Shown in pieces: positions 1 through 8,605 of a stretch of DNA of 64,000 bases. The notes under the pieces are model-generated. The model searched no databases and was not told the origin of the DNA. It saw nothing but the letters and a program-made list of their open reading frames with translations. Each line of letters starts with the position of its first letter. The first letter of the stretch is position 1. The DNA is from Streptomyces sp. ALI-76-A (GTDB lineage Bacteria > Actinomycetota > Actinomycetes > Streptomycetales > Streptomycetaceae). Location of the stretch: assembly GCF_030287445.1 (NCBI RefSeq), contig NZ_JASVWB010000002.1, forward strand, positions 3,286,001 through 3,350,000, written 5' to 3'. The translations under genes were made by a program, and so were the position numbers.

Positions 1-58
1 GGAAGAGGGTCGCCACGCTCGGCGGACGGTTCTCGATCAAGGTCTGTGTGTCGCTCAC
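1..58 (-). CDS. Acyl-CoA ligase / AMP-dependent synthetase, 5' end only
   Basis: Only the first 19 codons lie in the window; the gene runs off the left edge. A GTG at position 58 opens MSDTQTLIENRPPSVATLF, preceded on the minus strand by GGAGG five bases before the start. From memory, this N-terminus matches the long-chain fatty-acid-CoA ligase found next to lepA in Streptomyces, which would activate fatty acids as acyl-AMP and then acyl-CoA. The ribosome site and reading frame are seen. The family assignment rests on resemblance of a short peptide and on gene order, so it is moderate. Confidence 0.6.
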   Translation of the reverse strand, partial: MSDTQTLIENRPPSVATLF

Positions 59-353
59 GACATCCTCCGGGGCCCGCGACAGTGCGGCTGGCTCAGTGCG
101 GCTGGGTCATTGGGGCTGGGCGGTGCGTATCAGGCAGTGGGGCTGGCGGTGCGTATGGAGCTGTGGGGCTGTGGGGTGCCTATGGGGCAGTACGTGGGGT
201 GACCGCGTACGGCTCATGCGGCCGGTGCCACTCGCGGGCCGTTGTTTAACTCACGAGTAACCACCGAGCAGAGATCAGGGTAGAGCGCGACCGGCCGGTG
301 CGTAAGAGGCGGCGGCCTGTCACTTTCCACAGAGAGCGACGCTACGCACGCGT
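59..353. other. Intergenic region with short GC-rich direct repeats
   Basis: No gene seen. It holds imperfect direct repeats of TGGGGCTGGGCGGTGCGTAT at 111-130 and 138-156, then a run of related GGGGCTGTGGGGTGCCTAT blocks up to about 185. The short plus-strand open frames here are repeat-driven and lack a convincing start. The region probably carries the promoter of the minus-strand acyl-CoA ligase gene. Confidence 0.5.
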
Positions 354-387
354 AGGGGCCCGCCGCGCAGACACGCGGCAGGCCCCT
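354..387 (-). terminator. Terminator hairpin after lepA
   Basis: AGGGGCC and GCCGCG pair with CGCGGC and GGCCCCT around a six-base loop, with one internal mismatch. It lies 22 bases past the lepA stop. There is no T-run, as is common for Streptomyces terminators. Confidence 0.7.
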
Positions 388-408
388 CATTTCGCGGTAA
401 AAGGACGG

Positions 409-2277
409 CTACTTCTTGCCCTTGCCGGAACCCGCGTTCTCGTCGCTGCTCAGGACGGCGATGAAGGCCTCCTGGGGAACCTCCACGGAACCCACCATCT
501 TCATCCGCTTCTTGCCCTCCTTCTGCTTCTCCAGCAGCTTCCGCTTGCGGGAGATGTCACCGCCGTAGCACTTGGCGAGGACGTCCTTGCGGATGGCGCG
601 GATGGTCTCGCGGGCGATCACCCGGGAGCCGATGGCGGCCTGGATGGGGATCTCGAAGGCCTGGCGCGGGATCAGCTCGCGCAGCTTGGCGACGAGCCGT
701 ACGCCGTACGCGTACGCCGCGTCCTTGTGGGTGACGGCGGAGAAGGCGTCGACCCGGTCGCCGTGCAGCAGGATGTCGACCTTCACCAGCTGGGCGTCCT
801 GCTCGCCGGTGGGCTCGTAGTCCAGCGAGGCGTACCCGCGGGTCTTGGACTTCAGCTGGTCGAAGAAGTCGAAGACGATCTCGGCGAGAGGGAGCGTGTA
901 GCGGATCTCGACGCGGTCCTCGGAGAGGTAGTCCATGCCGAGGAGGGTGCCGCGGCGGGTCTGGCACAGCTCCATGATCGAACCGATGAACTCGCTCGGC
1001 GCGAGGATCGTGGCCCGGACGACCGGCTCGAAGACCTTGTCGATCTTGCCCTCGGGGAACTCGCTCGGGTTGGTGACCGTGTGCTCCTTCCCGTCCTCCA
1101 TGATCACGCGGTAGACCACGTTGGGCGCGGTGGCGATGAGTTCGAGGTTGAACTCGCGCTCCAGGCGCTCACGGATGACGTCGAGGTGCAGCAGGCCGAG
1201 GAAGCCGACGCGGAAGCCGAAGCCGAGCGCCGCGGAGGTCTCCGGCTCGTAGACCAGGGCGGCGTCGTTGAGCTGGAGCTTGTCCAGCGCCTCGCGCAGG
1301 TCCGGGTAGTCCGAGCCGTCCAGCGGATAGAGGCCGGAGAACACCATCGGCTTGGGGTCCTTGTACCCGCCGAGGGCCTCGGTGGCGCCCTTGTCCTTGC
1401 TGGTGATGGTGTCACCGACCTTGGACTGACGGACGTCCTTCACGCCGGTGATGATGTAGCCCACCTCGCCGACGCCGATGCCGTCGGCCGGCGTCATCTC
1501 GGGCGAGGAGACACCGATCTCCAGAAGCTCGTGGGTGGCGCCGGTCGACATCATCTTGATGCGCTCGCGCTTGTTGAGCTGCCCGTCGATGACACGGACG
1601 TAGGTGACCACGCCCCGGTAGGAGTCGTAGACCGAGTCGAAGATCATCGCGCGGGCGGGGGCGTCCGCGACACCGACCGGGGCCGGGACGTCCCGGACGA
1701 CCCGGTCCAGCAGCGCGTCCACGCCGATGCCGGTCTTCGCCGAGACCTTGAGCACGTCGTCGGGGTCGCAGCCGATGAGGTTGGCGAGCTCCTCGGAGAA
1801 CTTCTCCGGCTGGGCGGCCGGCAGGTCGATCTTGTTCAGTACCGGGATGATCTTGAGGTCGTTCTCCATCGCCAGGTAGAGGTTGGCGAGGGTCTGGGCC
1901 TCGATGCCCTGGGCGGCGTCGACGAGGAGCACGGTGCCCTCGCAGGCCGCGAGCGACCGCGAGACCTCGTAGGTGAAGTCGACGTGCCCCGGGGTGTCGA
2001 TCATGTTGAGGATGTGCGTGTTGCTCTTGTCGTGGGTGGGAGCCCACGGCAGACGCACGGCCTGCGACTTGATCGTGATTCCGCGCTCACGCTCGATGTC
2101 CATGCGGTCGAGGTACTGAGCACGCATCTGCCGCTGCTCCACCACACCGGTCAGCTGGAGCATCCGGTCGGCGAGCGTGGACTTGCCGTGGTCGATGTGC
2201 GCGATGATGCAGAAGTTGCGGATCAGAGCCGGGGTGGTACGGCTCGGCTCGGGCACATGGCTAGGGATCGCGGGCAC
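409..2277 (-). CDS. lepA: Elongation factor 4 (LepA), ribosome back-translocating GTPase
   Basis: 622-residue translational GTPase that acts on stalled or mis-translocated ribosomes. The P-loop AHIDHGKST is at about residues 26-34, followed by the ERGITI switch region and DTPGHVDF, then EF-G-like domains and the basic LepA-specific C-terminus ending near [18 protein letters not shown]. The GTG at 2277 was chosen because it gives the family length and the N-terminus [12 protein letters not shown], with AGGA about 8 bases upstream. A longer frame to 2442 exists but has no conserved sequence. It is transcribed away from rpsT, with which it shares an upstream region. Confidence 0.97.
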   Translation of the reverse strand: MPAIPSHVPEPSRTTPALIRNFCIIAHIDHGKSTLADRMLQLTGVVEQRQMRAQYLDRMDIERERGITIKSQAVRLPWAPTHDKSNTHILNMIDTPGHVDFTYEVSRSLAACEGTVLLVDAAQGIEAQTLANLYLAMENDLKIIPVLNKIDLPAAQPEKFSEELANLIGCDPDDVLKVSAKTGIGVDALLDRVVRDVPAPVGVADAPARAMIFDSVYDSYRGVVTYVRVIDGQLNKRERIKMMSTGATHELLEIGVSSPEMTPADGIGVGEVGYIITGVKDVRQSKVGDTITSKDKGATEALGGYKDPKPMVFSGLYPLDGSDYPDLREALDKLQLNDAALVYEPETSAALGFGFRVGFLGLLHLDVIRERLEREFNLELIATAPNVVYRVIMEDGKEHTVTNPSEFPEGKIDKVFEPVVRATILAPSEFIGSIMELCQTRRGTLLGMDYLSEDRVEIRYTLPLAEIVFDFFDQLKSKTRGYASLDYEPTGEQDAQLVKVDILLHGDRVDAFSAVTHKDAAYAYGVRLVAKLRELIPRQAFEIPIQAAIGSRVIARETIRAIRKDVLAKCYGGDISRKRKLLEKQKEGKKRMKMVGSVEVPQEAFIAVLSSDENAGSGKGKK

Positions 2278-2375
2278 GCAGGGTCCTGATTCTTGAGGCG
2301 TCCGCAGTGTCTGCGGTCTCGGGTCGGATCGATACGTAGCCTCCATGGTCCCACGGGCGGGCCTGTGCGACCGGT

Positions 2376-2405
2376 TTGGGCCACTCGCGGGCCCGCTGGT
2401 ACTGT
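2376..2405 (+). promoter_or_regulatory. Candidate promoter of rpsT
   Basis: TTGGGC (2376-2381), an 18-base spacer and TACTGT (2400-2405). A CTCGTGC/GCACGAG hairpin follows at 2418-2438 in the predicted leader of rpsT. The start site is inferred by pattern only. Confidence 0.45.
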
Positions 2406-2523
2406 GAGGGGCTGTGTCTCGTGCCCTCTCAGCACGAGGCACGTCATCAAGAAATCACCGGCGCGTGAGACGGACCGCAAACGGTCCTCGTTCTCGCGTT
2501 CCTGAACCTGTAGAGGCTCATTC

Positions 2524-2790
2524 GTGGCGAACATCAAGTCCCAGATCAAGCGGATCAAGACCAACGAGAAGGCCCGGCTGCGCAACAAGGCCGTCAAGTC
2601 CTCCCTGAAGACCGCGATCCGCAAGGCCCGCGAGGCCGCTGCCGCGGGTGACGTCGAGAAGGCCACCGAGTACCAGCGCGCTGCCGCGCGTCAGCTCGAC
2701 AAGGCCGTCTCCAAGGGCGTCATCCACAAGAACCAGGCCGCCAACAAGAAGTCGGCGCTTGCTTCGAAGGTCGCGACCCTCAAGGGCTGA
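2524..2790 (+). CDS. rpsT: 30S ribosomal protein S20
   Basis: 88-residue lysine/arginine/alanine-rich protein starting [20 protein letters not shown], the standard S20 N-terminus. S20 binds 16S rRNA early in 30S assembly. The start is GTG with AGAGG upstream. It is a single gene transcribed divergently from lepA and is followed by two hairpins, so it appears monocistronic. Length and composition are normal for the family. Confidence 0.98.
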   Translation: MANIKSQIKRIKTNEKARLRNKAVKSSLKTAIRKAREAAAAGDVEKATEYQRAAARQLDKAVSKGVIHKNQAANKKSALASKVATLKG

Positions 2791-2809
2791 ACCCTTCTCT
2801 TGATCTGAC

Positions 2810-2827
2810 CGGATCCTCCGGGATCCG
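2810..2827 (+). terminator. Short GGATCC hairpin after rpsT
   Basis: cGGATCC and GGATCCg form a 7-bp stem with a 4-base loop, 20 bases past the rpsT stop. It may act with the stronger hairpin at 2940-2982. Confidence 0.45.
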
Positions 2828-2939
2828 ACTCGCCGGAAAGAACAGAGCGGGCCCTCTCTCCTCCGCTCCCGACCGGCATCCCGAGCCTGTACGCGGCCTG
2901 CGTTCGCCACGCGGGTACGGGCTCACCAGCGTGAACCGA

Positions 2940-2982
2940 GGCCCCGGTGCCCCGTCCCTTCCCAGGGCGGGGACCGGGGCCT
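2940..2982. terminator. Strong bidirectional terminator between convergent genes
   Basis: GGCCCCGGTGCCCCG pairs with CGGGGACCGGGGCC with one bulge. It lies between rpsT (plus) and the SnoaL-like gene (minus), which converge, so it can serve both. Confidence 0.7.
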
Positions 2983-3056
2983 TCGGTCTGCACGGGGCGG
3001 ACCGGGAGAGGGCGGGGCGGTTCCGGTAGGGGCGTGCCGGCCCCGGTGGGGCGGCC

Positions 3057-3126
3057 CCGGGCGGGGTCACGACCATCCGGACCGGGCGGGGTCACGACCA
3101 TCCCGGCCCGGGCGGGGTCACGACCA
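3057..3126. repeat. Three tandem copies of a 25-26 bp unit overlapping a gene end
   Basis: Units begin at 3057, 3082 and 3108, each starting CCGGGCGGGGTCACGACCA. The third copy contains the stop codon and last codons (W-S-stop) of the SnoaL-like gene, so the 3' end of that gene has been duplicated twice downstream. The spacing of 25-26 bp suggests replication slippage. Confidence 0.85.
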
Positions 3127-3513
3127 GAAGTCGTTGGCCATGTCGATGTCCTCGATGCACTCGTCGAGGTCGGTGATCTTGTCTCCGACGATCCGGAAGA
3201 CGATGCAGGCGTTCTCCTCGATGCGCTTGCCGCCCCGCTCGGCCGAGAACCGGTGCACGGCGACCGCGTGCCCCCGGTCGTCGACGAGGACGCTGCGCAG
3301 CTCGACCCGCAGGGTCCCCGCCGTCTCCTCGAAGAGCCGGCCGTACATGTCGATGACCGCGTCCTGCCCCTTGAAGTCGCCCGACAGCGGGTGGCTTCCG
3401 GGCGTGTGGTGCGTGGCGTCCGCCGCCATCAGCCCACGCATGGTGTCCATGTCGCCCTGCGTGAAGGCCTCGTATCCCCTGCGGACGAGTGCTGCGTGCG
3501 GGTGCTCAGCCAT
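3118..3513 (-). CDS. SnoaL-like / NTF2-superfamily protein
   Basis: 131-residue protein with the SnoaL-like (NTF2 fold) pattern: an N-terminal helix LVRRGYEAFTQGDMDTMRGL, then a histidine-rich strand THHTPGSHPLSGDFKGQDAV and alternating strands ending in WS. The fold houses polyketide cyclases, isomerases and small ligand-binding proteins. The substrate here is unknown. The ATG at 3513 is preferred over the GTG at 3525 because GAGAGGTGG lies at a good distance before it. It is monocistronic and converges on rpsT. Its 3' end is part of a tandem repeat. Confidence 0.8.
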   Translation of the reverse strand: MAEHPHAALVRRGYEAFTQGDMDTMRGLMAADATHHTPGSHPLSGDFKGQDAVIDMYGRLFEETAGTLRVELRSVLVDDRGHAVAVHRFSAERGGKRIEENACIVFRIVGDKITDLDECIEDIDMANDFWS

Positions 3514-3732
3514 GCCGACCGCCACCTCTCGTTGTTTCGGCGATGTCCGGCTGCTACGTCCGATTCTCCTCCGTTTCTCCTCCGTGTCGCGGGCGGGGCG
3601 AGTCGGCAGGCGGGGGACTTGGCGCAGCGGGCCGGGGAGAGGGACGCGGGAGCGGGGCCTCGGGAGCCGGGAGGCTCGGGAGCCGGGAGTGGAGACGCGG
3701 GTCAGGGGGAGCCGGTGGCAGCCCGCCCGCGG

Positions 3733-4734
3733 CTACCCGCGCCCCCGGGACCGCGCCGCCCGCGCGATGGCGACGACCGCTTTCTCCAGGGCGTACTCGG
3801 GGTCGTCCCCGCCGCCCTTCACTCCCGCGTCCGCCTCGGCGACCGCCTGGAGCGCGAAGGCGACACCGTCCGGCGTCCAGCCCCGCATCTGCTGACGTAC
3901 CCGGTCGATCTTCCACGGCGGCATCCCGAGCTCCCGCGCGAGATCGGCCGGCCGGCCGCCACGTGCCGACGACAGCTTCCCGATCGCCCGCACACCCTGC
4001 GCCAGCGCGCTCGTGATCAGCACCGGGGCCACGCCGGTCGCCAGCGACCAACGGAGTGCCTCCAGCGCCTCCGCGGCCCGCCCCTCGACCGCCCGGTCGG
4101 CGACCGTGAAGCTCGACGCCTCGGCCCGTCCGGTGTAGTACCGCCCGACGACCGCCTCGTCGATGGTCCCCTCGACATCGGCCATCAGCTGGGACACGGC
4201 GGACGCCAGCTCCCGCAGTTCGCTGCTGATGGAGTCCACCAGCGCCTGGCAGGCCTCCGGGGTGGCGGACCGCCCGGCCGCCCGGAACTCACCCCGCACG
4301 AACGCCAGCCGGTCCGCCGGCTTCGTCATCTTCGGGCACGCCACCTCCCGCGCCCCCGCCTTGCGCGCGGCGTCCAGCAGGCCCTTGCCCTTGGCTCCGC
4401 CCGCGTGCAGCAGCACGAGGGTGATCTCCTCGGCGGGCGCCCCGAGATACGCCTTCACGTCCTTGACCGTGTCGGCCGAGAGATCCTGCGCGTTGCGTAC
4501 GACGACGACCTTCCGCTCCGCGAAGAGCGACGGGCTGGTCAGCTCCGCGAGCGTCCCGGGCTGCAACTGGTCCGGGGTCAGGTCACGTACGTCCGTGTCG
4601 GCGTCGGCGGCCCTCGCGGCGACCACCACCTCCCGCACGGCACGGTCGAGCAGGAGGTCCTCCTGGCCCACGGCGAGCGTCACCGGGGCGAGAGGGTCGT
4701 CATCAGCAGTTTTCCTGGCCATCGGGTCAAGCAT
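3733..4734 (-). CDS. holA: DNA polymerase III delta subunit (clamp loader)
   Basis: 333-residue HolA-type protein. It opens the beta clamp during loading at the replication fork. It shows the HolA N-terminal pattern PLAPVTLAVGQEDLLLDRAV, a Rossmann-like strand followed by a basic helix, the DVKAYLGAPAEEITLVLLHAG region, and a helical C-terminus typical of delta. The start is uncertain: ATG 4734 has GGTGG eight bases upstream and is chosen here, while ATG 4722 (MARKTADDD) is an alternative that starts nearer the conserved sequence. It lies downstream of comEC/comEA, as in many bacteria. Confidence 0.92.
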   Translation of the reverse strand: MLDPMARKTADDDPLAPVTLAVGQEDLLLDRAVREVVVAARAADADTDVRDLTPDQLQPGTLAELTSPSLFAERKVVVVRNAQDLSADTVKDVKAYLGAPAEEITLVLLHAGGAKGKGLLDAARKAGAREVACPKMTKPADRLAFVRGEFRAAGRSATPEACQALVDSISSELRELASAVSQLMADVEGTIDEAVVGRYYTGRAEASSFTVADRAVEGRAAEALEALRWSLATGVAPVLITSALAQGVRAIGKLSSARGGRPADLARELGMPPWKIDRVRQQMRGWTPDGVAFALQAVAEADAGVKGGGDDPEYALEKAVVAIARAARSRGRG

Positions 4735-4811
4735 GGCACGGACCACCGACAACGGTTCCCGCCGCTCGGCGAGGTCCGGCTCCCGGCCCACCTCACCCGC
4801 CCCGGCAAGGG

Positions 4812-5057
4812 CTACGGCTCCTCACGCCACCCGTCCCACTCCCCCGCGAACGCGTCCAGCTCCCCCGCGTCCAGCCGTCCGTCCTCGTCCCGCAGCACCA
4901 CGAGCCACTGCGCGTCCTCGGCGTCGTCCTCACCCGCCAACGCGTCCCGCACCAGCCGCGGCTCCTCGGCCACGCCGAACCGCTCCCCGAGCGCCACGGC
5001 CACCTCCTCCGCGGCATCCCGGTCGGGCAGCACCAGCACATGTCTCACATCACTCAC
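4812..5057 (-). CDS. Small conserved acidic protein of unknown function
   Basis: 81 residues from GTG 5057 (MSDVRHVLVLPDRDAAEEVA). The N-terminal half resembles a beta-alpha unit: a VLVLPDRD strand followed by the helix AEEVAVALGERFGV. The C-terminal half is rich in Asp, Glu and Trp and ends WDGWREEP. Its start overlaps the stop of the arylamine N-acetyltransferase by 8 bases, suggesting translational coupling. No domain is recognised. A longer frame to 5183 exists but overlaps the upstream gene heavily. Confidence 0.7.
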   Translation of the reverse strand: MSDVRHVLVLPDRDAAEEVAVALGERFGVAEEPRLVRDALAGEDDAEDAQWLVVLRDEDGRLDAGELDAFAGEWDGWREEP

Positions 5058-6024
5058 GCCGCCATTGTCCGGCACCGCGCACCGTGGGCACTTCGTCGAG
5101 CGCGATACCGAACCGCTCCCGGTACACCGCCAGCACCTCCTCGTCCGTGCCGATCTCCCGCTCCTCCCGCGTCCCGTCGGCACCCGTCACCTTGAAGGTG
5201 CGCCCGCTGAGCGTGATCCGTCCCCCGTCCTCGGTCACCCGGGAGCAGACCAGCGACTGCGTGAAGTGGGAGGCCGGCGAGGTGCTGTGCCACCAGGCCC
5301 CGGCCACGAAGTCACCGAGCACCCGGGGCCGCGTCTCCAGCCGGTACTGGGCCCTCCCGTCCATGAGCACGTCGAGATCCGCGGCGCCCGGATCCCCCAC
5401 ATCCACCAATTCCCCCACATCCACCGTCCCGCTGTCCGCCGTGTCCCTCTCCGCCTCCGCGGCTTCCTGCTGCGTTGTTTCCTGTGTTTCCTTGTCCGAT
5501 CCCCCATCCCCACCCCCGCCCCCTCCCCGCCTCCCGGCCGCATCCGGCCCCGCCTCGACGATCCGGAACGTCCCGACGGGATCCCTCTGCTCCCCCCGCG
5601 CCTCGAACGCCAGCGGCCAGTGGCTGTGCGCCCCGAACCCGACGTCTGCCAGCCAGACCCCCGCGTCCACCGTCCGCACCCGCAGCGCGAGATGGTCGTA
5701 CGGGATCCCGAGCCGCCCCTCGTCCGCGTACACCCGCGCCGCGAGCAGCGTGACGTCGAAGCCGAGAGCGCCGAGCAAGGCCCCGAACGCGCCGTTCAGC
5801 TCGTAACAGAAGCCTCCTCTCCTCGCGCCCACGACCTTGTCCAGCAGCCGTTCCTCCTCCAGCACGATCTCCTCGCCCAGGTGGACCGCCAGGTTCTCGA
5901 AGGGCACGGTCCGCAGATGGCGCAGTTGCAGCTCGCGCAGTACGTCGAGGGTGGCGCCGGTGGGTCCCGGCGGCCGCTCGTATCCCAGGCGCCGGAGGTA
6001 GGCATCGATCAGTGCGGAGTCCAT
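5050..6024 (-). CDS. Arylamine N-acetyltransferase with a large inserted loop
   Basis: 324-residue cytosolic enzyme that transfers acetyl from acetyl-CoA to arylamines or hydrazines through a Cys thioester. The catalytic triad is visible: Cys73 in RRGGFCYELNG, His111 in PYDHLALRV and Asp127 in WLADVGFG. The N-terminal LRTVPFENLAVHLG motif is also conserved. About 60 residues (roughly 160-218) are an inserted low-complexity loop: a glycine run, then Glu/Gln/Thr-rich and Val-Asp-Gly repeats. This makes it longer than the usual 260-280 residues. The ATG at 6024 sits 4 bases after the comEC stop. Confidence 0.9.
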   Translation of the reverse strand: MDSALIDAYLRRLGYERPPGPTGATLDVLRELQLRHLRTVPFENLAVHLGEEIVLEEERLLDKVVGARRGGFCYELNGAFGALLGALGFDVTLLAARVYADEGRLGIPYDHLALRVRTVDAGVWLADVGFGAHSHWPLAFEARGEQRDPVGTFRIVEAGPDAAGRRGGGGGGDGGSDKETQETTQQEAAEAERDTADSGTVDVGELVDVGDPGAADLDVLMDGRAQYRLETRPRVLGDFVAGAWWHSTSPASHFTQSLVCSRVTEDGGRITLSGRTFKVTGADGTREEREIGTDEEVLAVYRERFGIALDEVPTVRGAGQWRRE

Positions 6025-6028
6025 GGCC

Positions 6029-8605
6029 TCAGTCTCGCGCCACCCTGAGCGTTGTGCCGCCGGTCCCGTCACCACGGCCGGCGACCGCGAGCGCCCCGTC
6101 CCGGTCGGTCCGCAGCACCGTCGCGCCCCCGGCCCGCAGCGCCGCGACCGTGCTGGGAGCCGGGTGACCGTACGGGTTGTCGGCGCCGCAGGAGATCAAC
6201 GCCAGCCGCGGGGCCACCCGGCGTACGAGTTCCGGGTCCTGGTAGGCCGATCCGTGGTGGGCCACCTTGAGCACATCCACCCCGGTCACCGCCGCGCCCG
6301 CCGGTGACCGCACCAGTGCCTGCTGTGCCGGGGGTTCCAGATCGCCCAACAACAGGAACCGCAGGCCCGCCGACCGGACCAGCAGGGTGACGCTCGCGTC
6401 GTTCGGTCCCTCCGGCTCCGGTGCCGGACTCGGGGGCGGCCACAGCACGTCCCAGGACAACTCCCCGGTGCGCCGCCGCTCCCCGGCCACGGCACGGGTC
6501 ACCGGAATCCGCCGGGCCGCCGCCTCCCTCCGTACGAACTCGGCCTGGTCCACCGGCTCTTCGTAGCCCGTCGTCTCGATCGCTCCCACCGAGCGCCCCC
6601 GCAGCACTCCGGGCAGCCCCGCCACGTGGTCGGCGTGGAAGTGGGTCAGCACGACCAACGGGATCCTGGTGATGCCCAGCGCGCGCAGACAGTGGTCGAC
6701 CAGCGTCGGATCCGGTCCGGCGTCCACGACCACCCCGGTGCCCTCGCCCGCCGCGAGCACCGTCGCGTCCCCCTGTCCCACGTCGCACATCGCCAGCCGC
6801 CAGGCCGGCGGTGGCCAGCCGGTGATCACCCTGGTCAACGGGGGTGGCTGCGCCACCACCAGGACCAACAGCAGCCCGCACGCCCCGCACAGCCAGGGGT
6901 GCCCCAGCAGCCGTCGGCCGACGAGCAGCACGACCACCGTGACGAGCAGGAGCAGCGCCGCCCCCGTCCAGGTGTCCGGCCAGTCCATTCCGGCGCCGGG
7001 CAGTGCCGCCCCGGTCCGGGCGATCTCCGCGATCCACTCCGTCGGCCAACTCCCGCACCAGGCCAGTGCCTTGGCCACCGGCATCGCCAGCGGTGCCGTC
7101 GCCAGCGCGGCGAAGCCCAGCACCGTGGCGGGCGCGACCGCGAACTCCACGAGCAGGTTGCACGGCACCGCCACCAGGCTCACCCGCGCCGACAGTACGG
7201 CCACGACGGGCGCGCACAGGGCCTGTGCGGCGGCCGCCGCCGCCAGCGCCTCGGCCAACCGCGGCGGCACCCGGCGGCGCCGCAACGCCGTACTCCAGCG
7301 GGGCGCGAGCGTGAGCAGGGCGCCGGTGGCCAGCACGGACAGCAGGAAGCCGTAACTCCGGGCCAGCCACGGGTCGTACAGCACCAGCAGCAGGACCGCC
7401 GTCGCCAGCGCCGGGATCAGTGATCTGCGGCGCCCGGTCGCGAGCGCGAGCAGGGCGACGGCTCCGCAGGCCGCGGCCCGCAGCACACTCGGGTCCGGCC
7501 GGCACACGACGACGAACCCGAGCGTGAGCGCCCCGCCGAACAGCGCGGTCGTCCGCAGGGACAGCCCGAGGCGAGGGGCGAAGCCCCGGCGCTCGACGTG
7601 CTGGGCCAGCCCGGGCGGTCCGACGAGCAGGGCCAGGATGATCGTGAGGTTGCTCCCGGAGACGGCGAGCGTGTGCGCGAGGTCGGTCTCCTTGAAGGCC
7701 TCGTCCAGCTCCGGCGTGATCCGTGCCGTGTCCCCGACGACCAGCCCAGGCAACAGCGCCCGCGCGTCCGCCGGCAGGTCGTCCGTGGCCACCCGCAGCC
7801 CGGCTCGCAACCGACCCGCGAACCGCTGAGGTGCCGACGGTTCCCCGACCACCTCCGGAGCCGCCCGGCCCCGCACCCGCAACACGGCCGCGACCCGGTC
7901 GCCGCCCGCCATCGCGGGCGCCAGCCGAGCGGTGACCCGCAGTCGCGTGGACGGCAGCAGCCCGAGCCAGGGTGAACGCCTTGGTCCCTCGGCGACGGGC
8001 CGGCCGGTCCCTCGGGCGGCCGCGTCGACGAACAACAGCACCGGGGTACGCGTCGCCACCGCCGTGCCGTCGGGTGTCTCGACGCGTCGTACGTCGGCGT
8101 TGATCAGCACGGACGTCGGAGCCGCGTCGTTGCCGGTGATCCGGGGCCGGGTGAGCCGGGGGTCGGAGGTGACCTCCACCTCCGCGGTCACGGTGGCGTA
8201 CTGCCGCGCCAACGCGGGCACCGGACCTCGCCGCAGGTCGGCTCCGTGCAGCCCGGCGGAGACGGCGGCCGCCGCGACACACAGCAGCACGGCGGCCACG
8301 GAGACCCGCGCCCAGGTGACCCCCGCGGGGCGAGCACGCACCCGGGTGGTCACGAGGAGGACCCCGGCCGCGGCGAGGCAGCCGGCCGCGAGACCCGTGA
8401 CCCACTCCGGCGGAGCGTTCAGTGTCAGCGCGGCCGTCGCCCAGGCCGCCAGTGCGGGCGGTACGAGTCGCAGGTCCGTGGGACCTTCCTGCCGTGGATG
8501 GGCGGCTCCCAGCCGTTTGCCGGAGCTCGCGTGGACGCGGGCGCGGGAGCGGGTGGCCTCGTGTTCGGACGGCACCTCGGGGGTGTGCCTCGTCCCCGCC
8601 CTCAT
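6029..8605 (-). CDS. comEC: ComEC/Rec2 family membrane protein with metallo-beta-lactamase domain
   Basis: 858-residue polytopic protein. The N-terminus has two hydrophobic segments and an OB-like region, the middle is the multi-pass competence domain (LAHTLAVSGSNLTIILALL is the signature), and the C-terminus from about residue 607 is a metallo-beta-lactamase domain (CDVGQGDATVL, then HFHADH at 655-660 and HHGS). In transformable bacteria ComEC forms the DNA channel; in Streptomyces its role is not established. The ATG at 8605 overlaps the comEA stop as ATGA. A same-length shadow frame exists in another register and is not real. Confidence 0.93.
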   Translation of the reverse strand: MRAGTRHTPEVPSEHEATRSRARVHASSGKRLGAAHPRQEGPTDLRLVPPALAAWATAALTLNAPPEWVTGLAAGCLAAAGVLLVTTRVRARPAGVTWARVSVAAVLLCVAAAAVSAGLHGADLRRGPVPALARQYATVTAEVEVTSDPRLTRPRITGNDAAPTSVLINADVRRVETPDGTAVATRTPVLLFVDAAARGTGRPVAEGPRRSPWLGLLPSTRLRVTARLAPAMAGGDRVAAVLRVRGRAAPEVVGEPSAPQRFAGRLRAGLRVATDDLPADARALLPGLVVGDTARITPELDEAFKETDLAHTLAVSGSNLTIILALLVGPPGLAQHVERRGFAPRLGLSLRTTALFGGALTLGFVVVCRPDPSVLRAAACGAVALLALATGRRRSLIPALATAVLLLVLYDPWLARSYGFLLSVLATGALLTLAPRWSTALRRRRVPPRLAEALAAAAAAQALCAPVVAVLSARVSLVAVPCNLLVEFAVAPATVLGFAALATAPLAMPVAKALAWCGSWPTEWIAEIARTGAALPGAGMDWPDTWTGAALLLLVTVVVLLVGRRLLGHPWLCGACGLLLVLVVAQPPPLTRVITGWPPPAWRLAMCDVGQGDATVLAAGEGTGVVVDAGPDPTLVDHCLRALGITRIPLVVLTHFHADHVAGLPGVLRGRSVGAIETTGYEEPVDQAEFVRREAAARRIPVTRAVAGERRRTGELSWDVLWPPPSPAPEPEGPNDASVTLLVRSAGLRFLLLGDLEPPAQQALVRSPAGAAVTGVDVLKVAHHGSAYQDPELVRRVAPRLALISCGADNPYGHPAPSTVAALRAGGATVLRTDRDGALAVAGRGDGTGGTTLRVARD

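Noticed and set aside
298..2289. 663-codon plus-strand frame opposite lepA
   Set aside because: Shadow of lepA; low-complexity Leu/Asp/Val/Gly sequence.
3057..3126. CRISPR array
   Set aside because: Repeats are directly adjacent, without variable spacers; same reason for 29286-29394 and 60434-60476.
2947..6048. 1033-codon plus-strand frame across the SnoaL, holA and acetyltransferase genes
   Set aside because: It covers several well-supported minus-strand genes and intergenic DNA; no domain or ribosome site.
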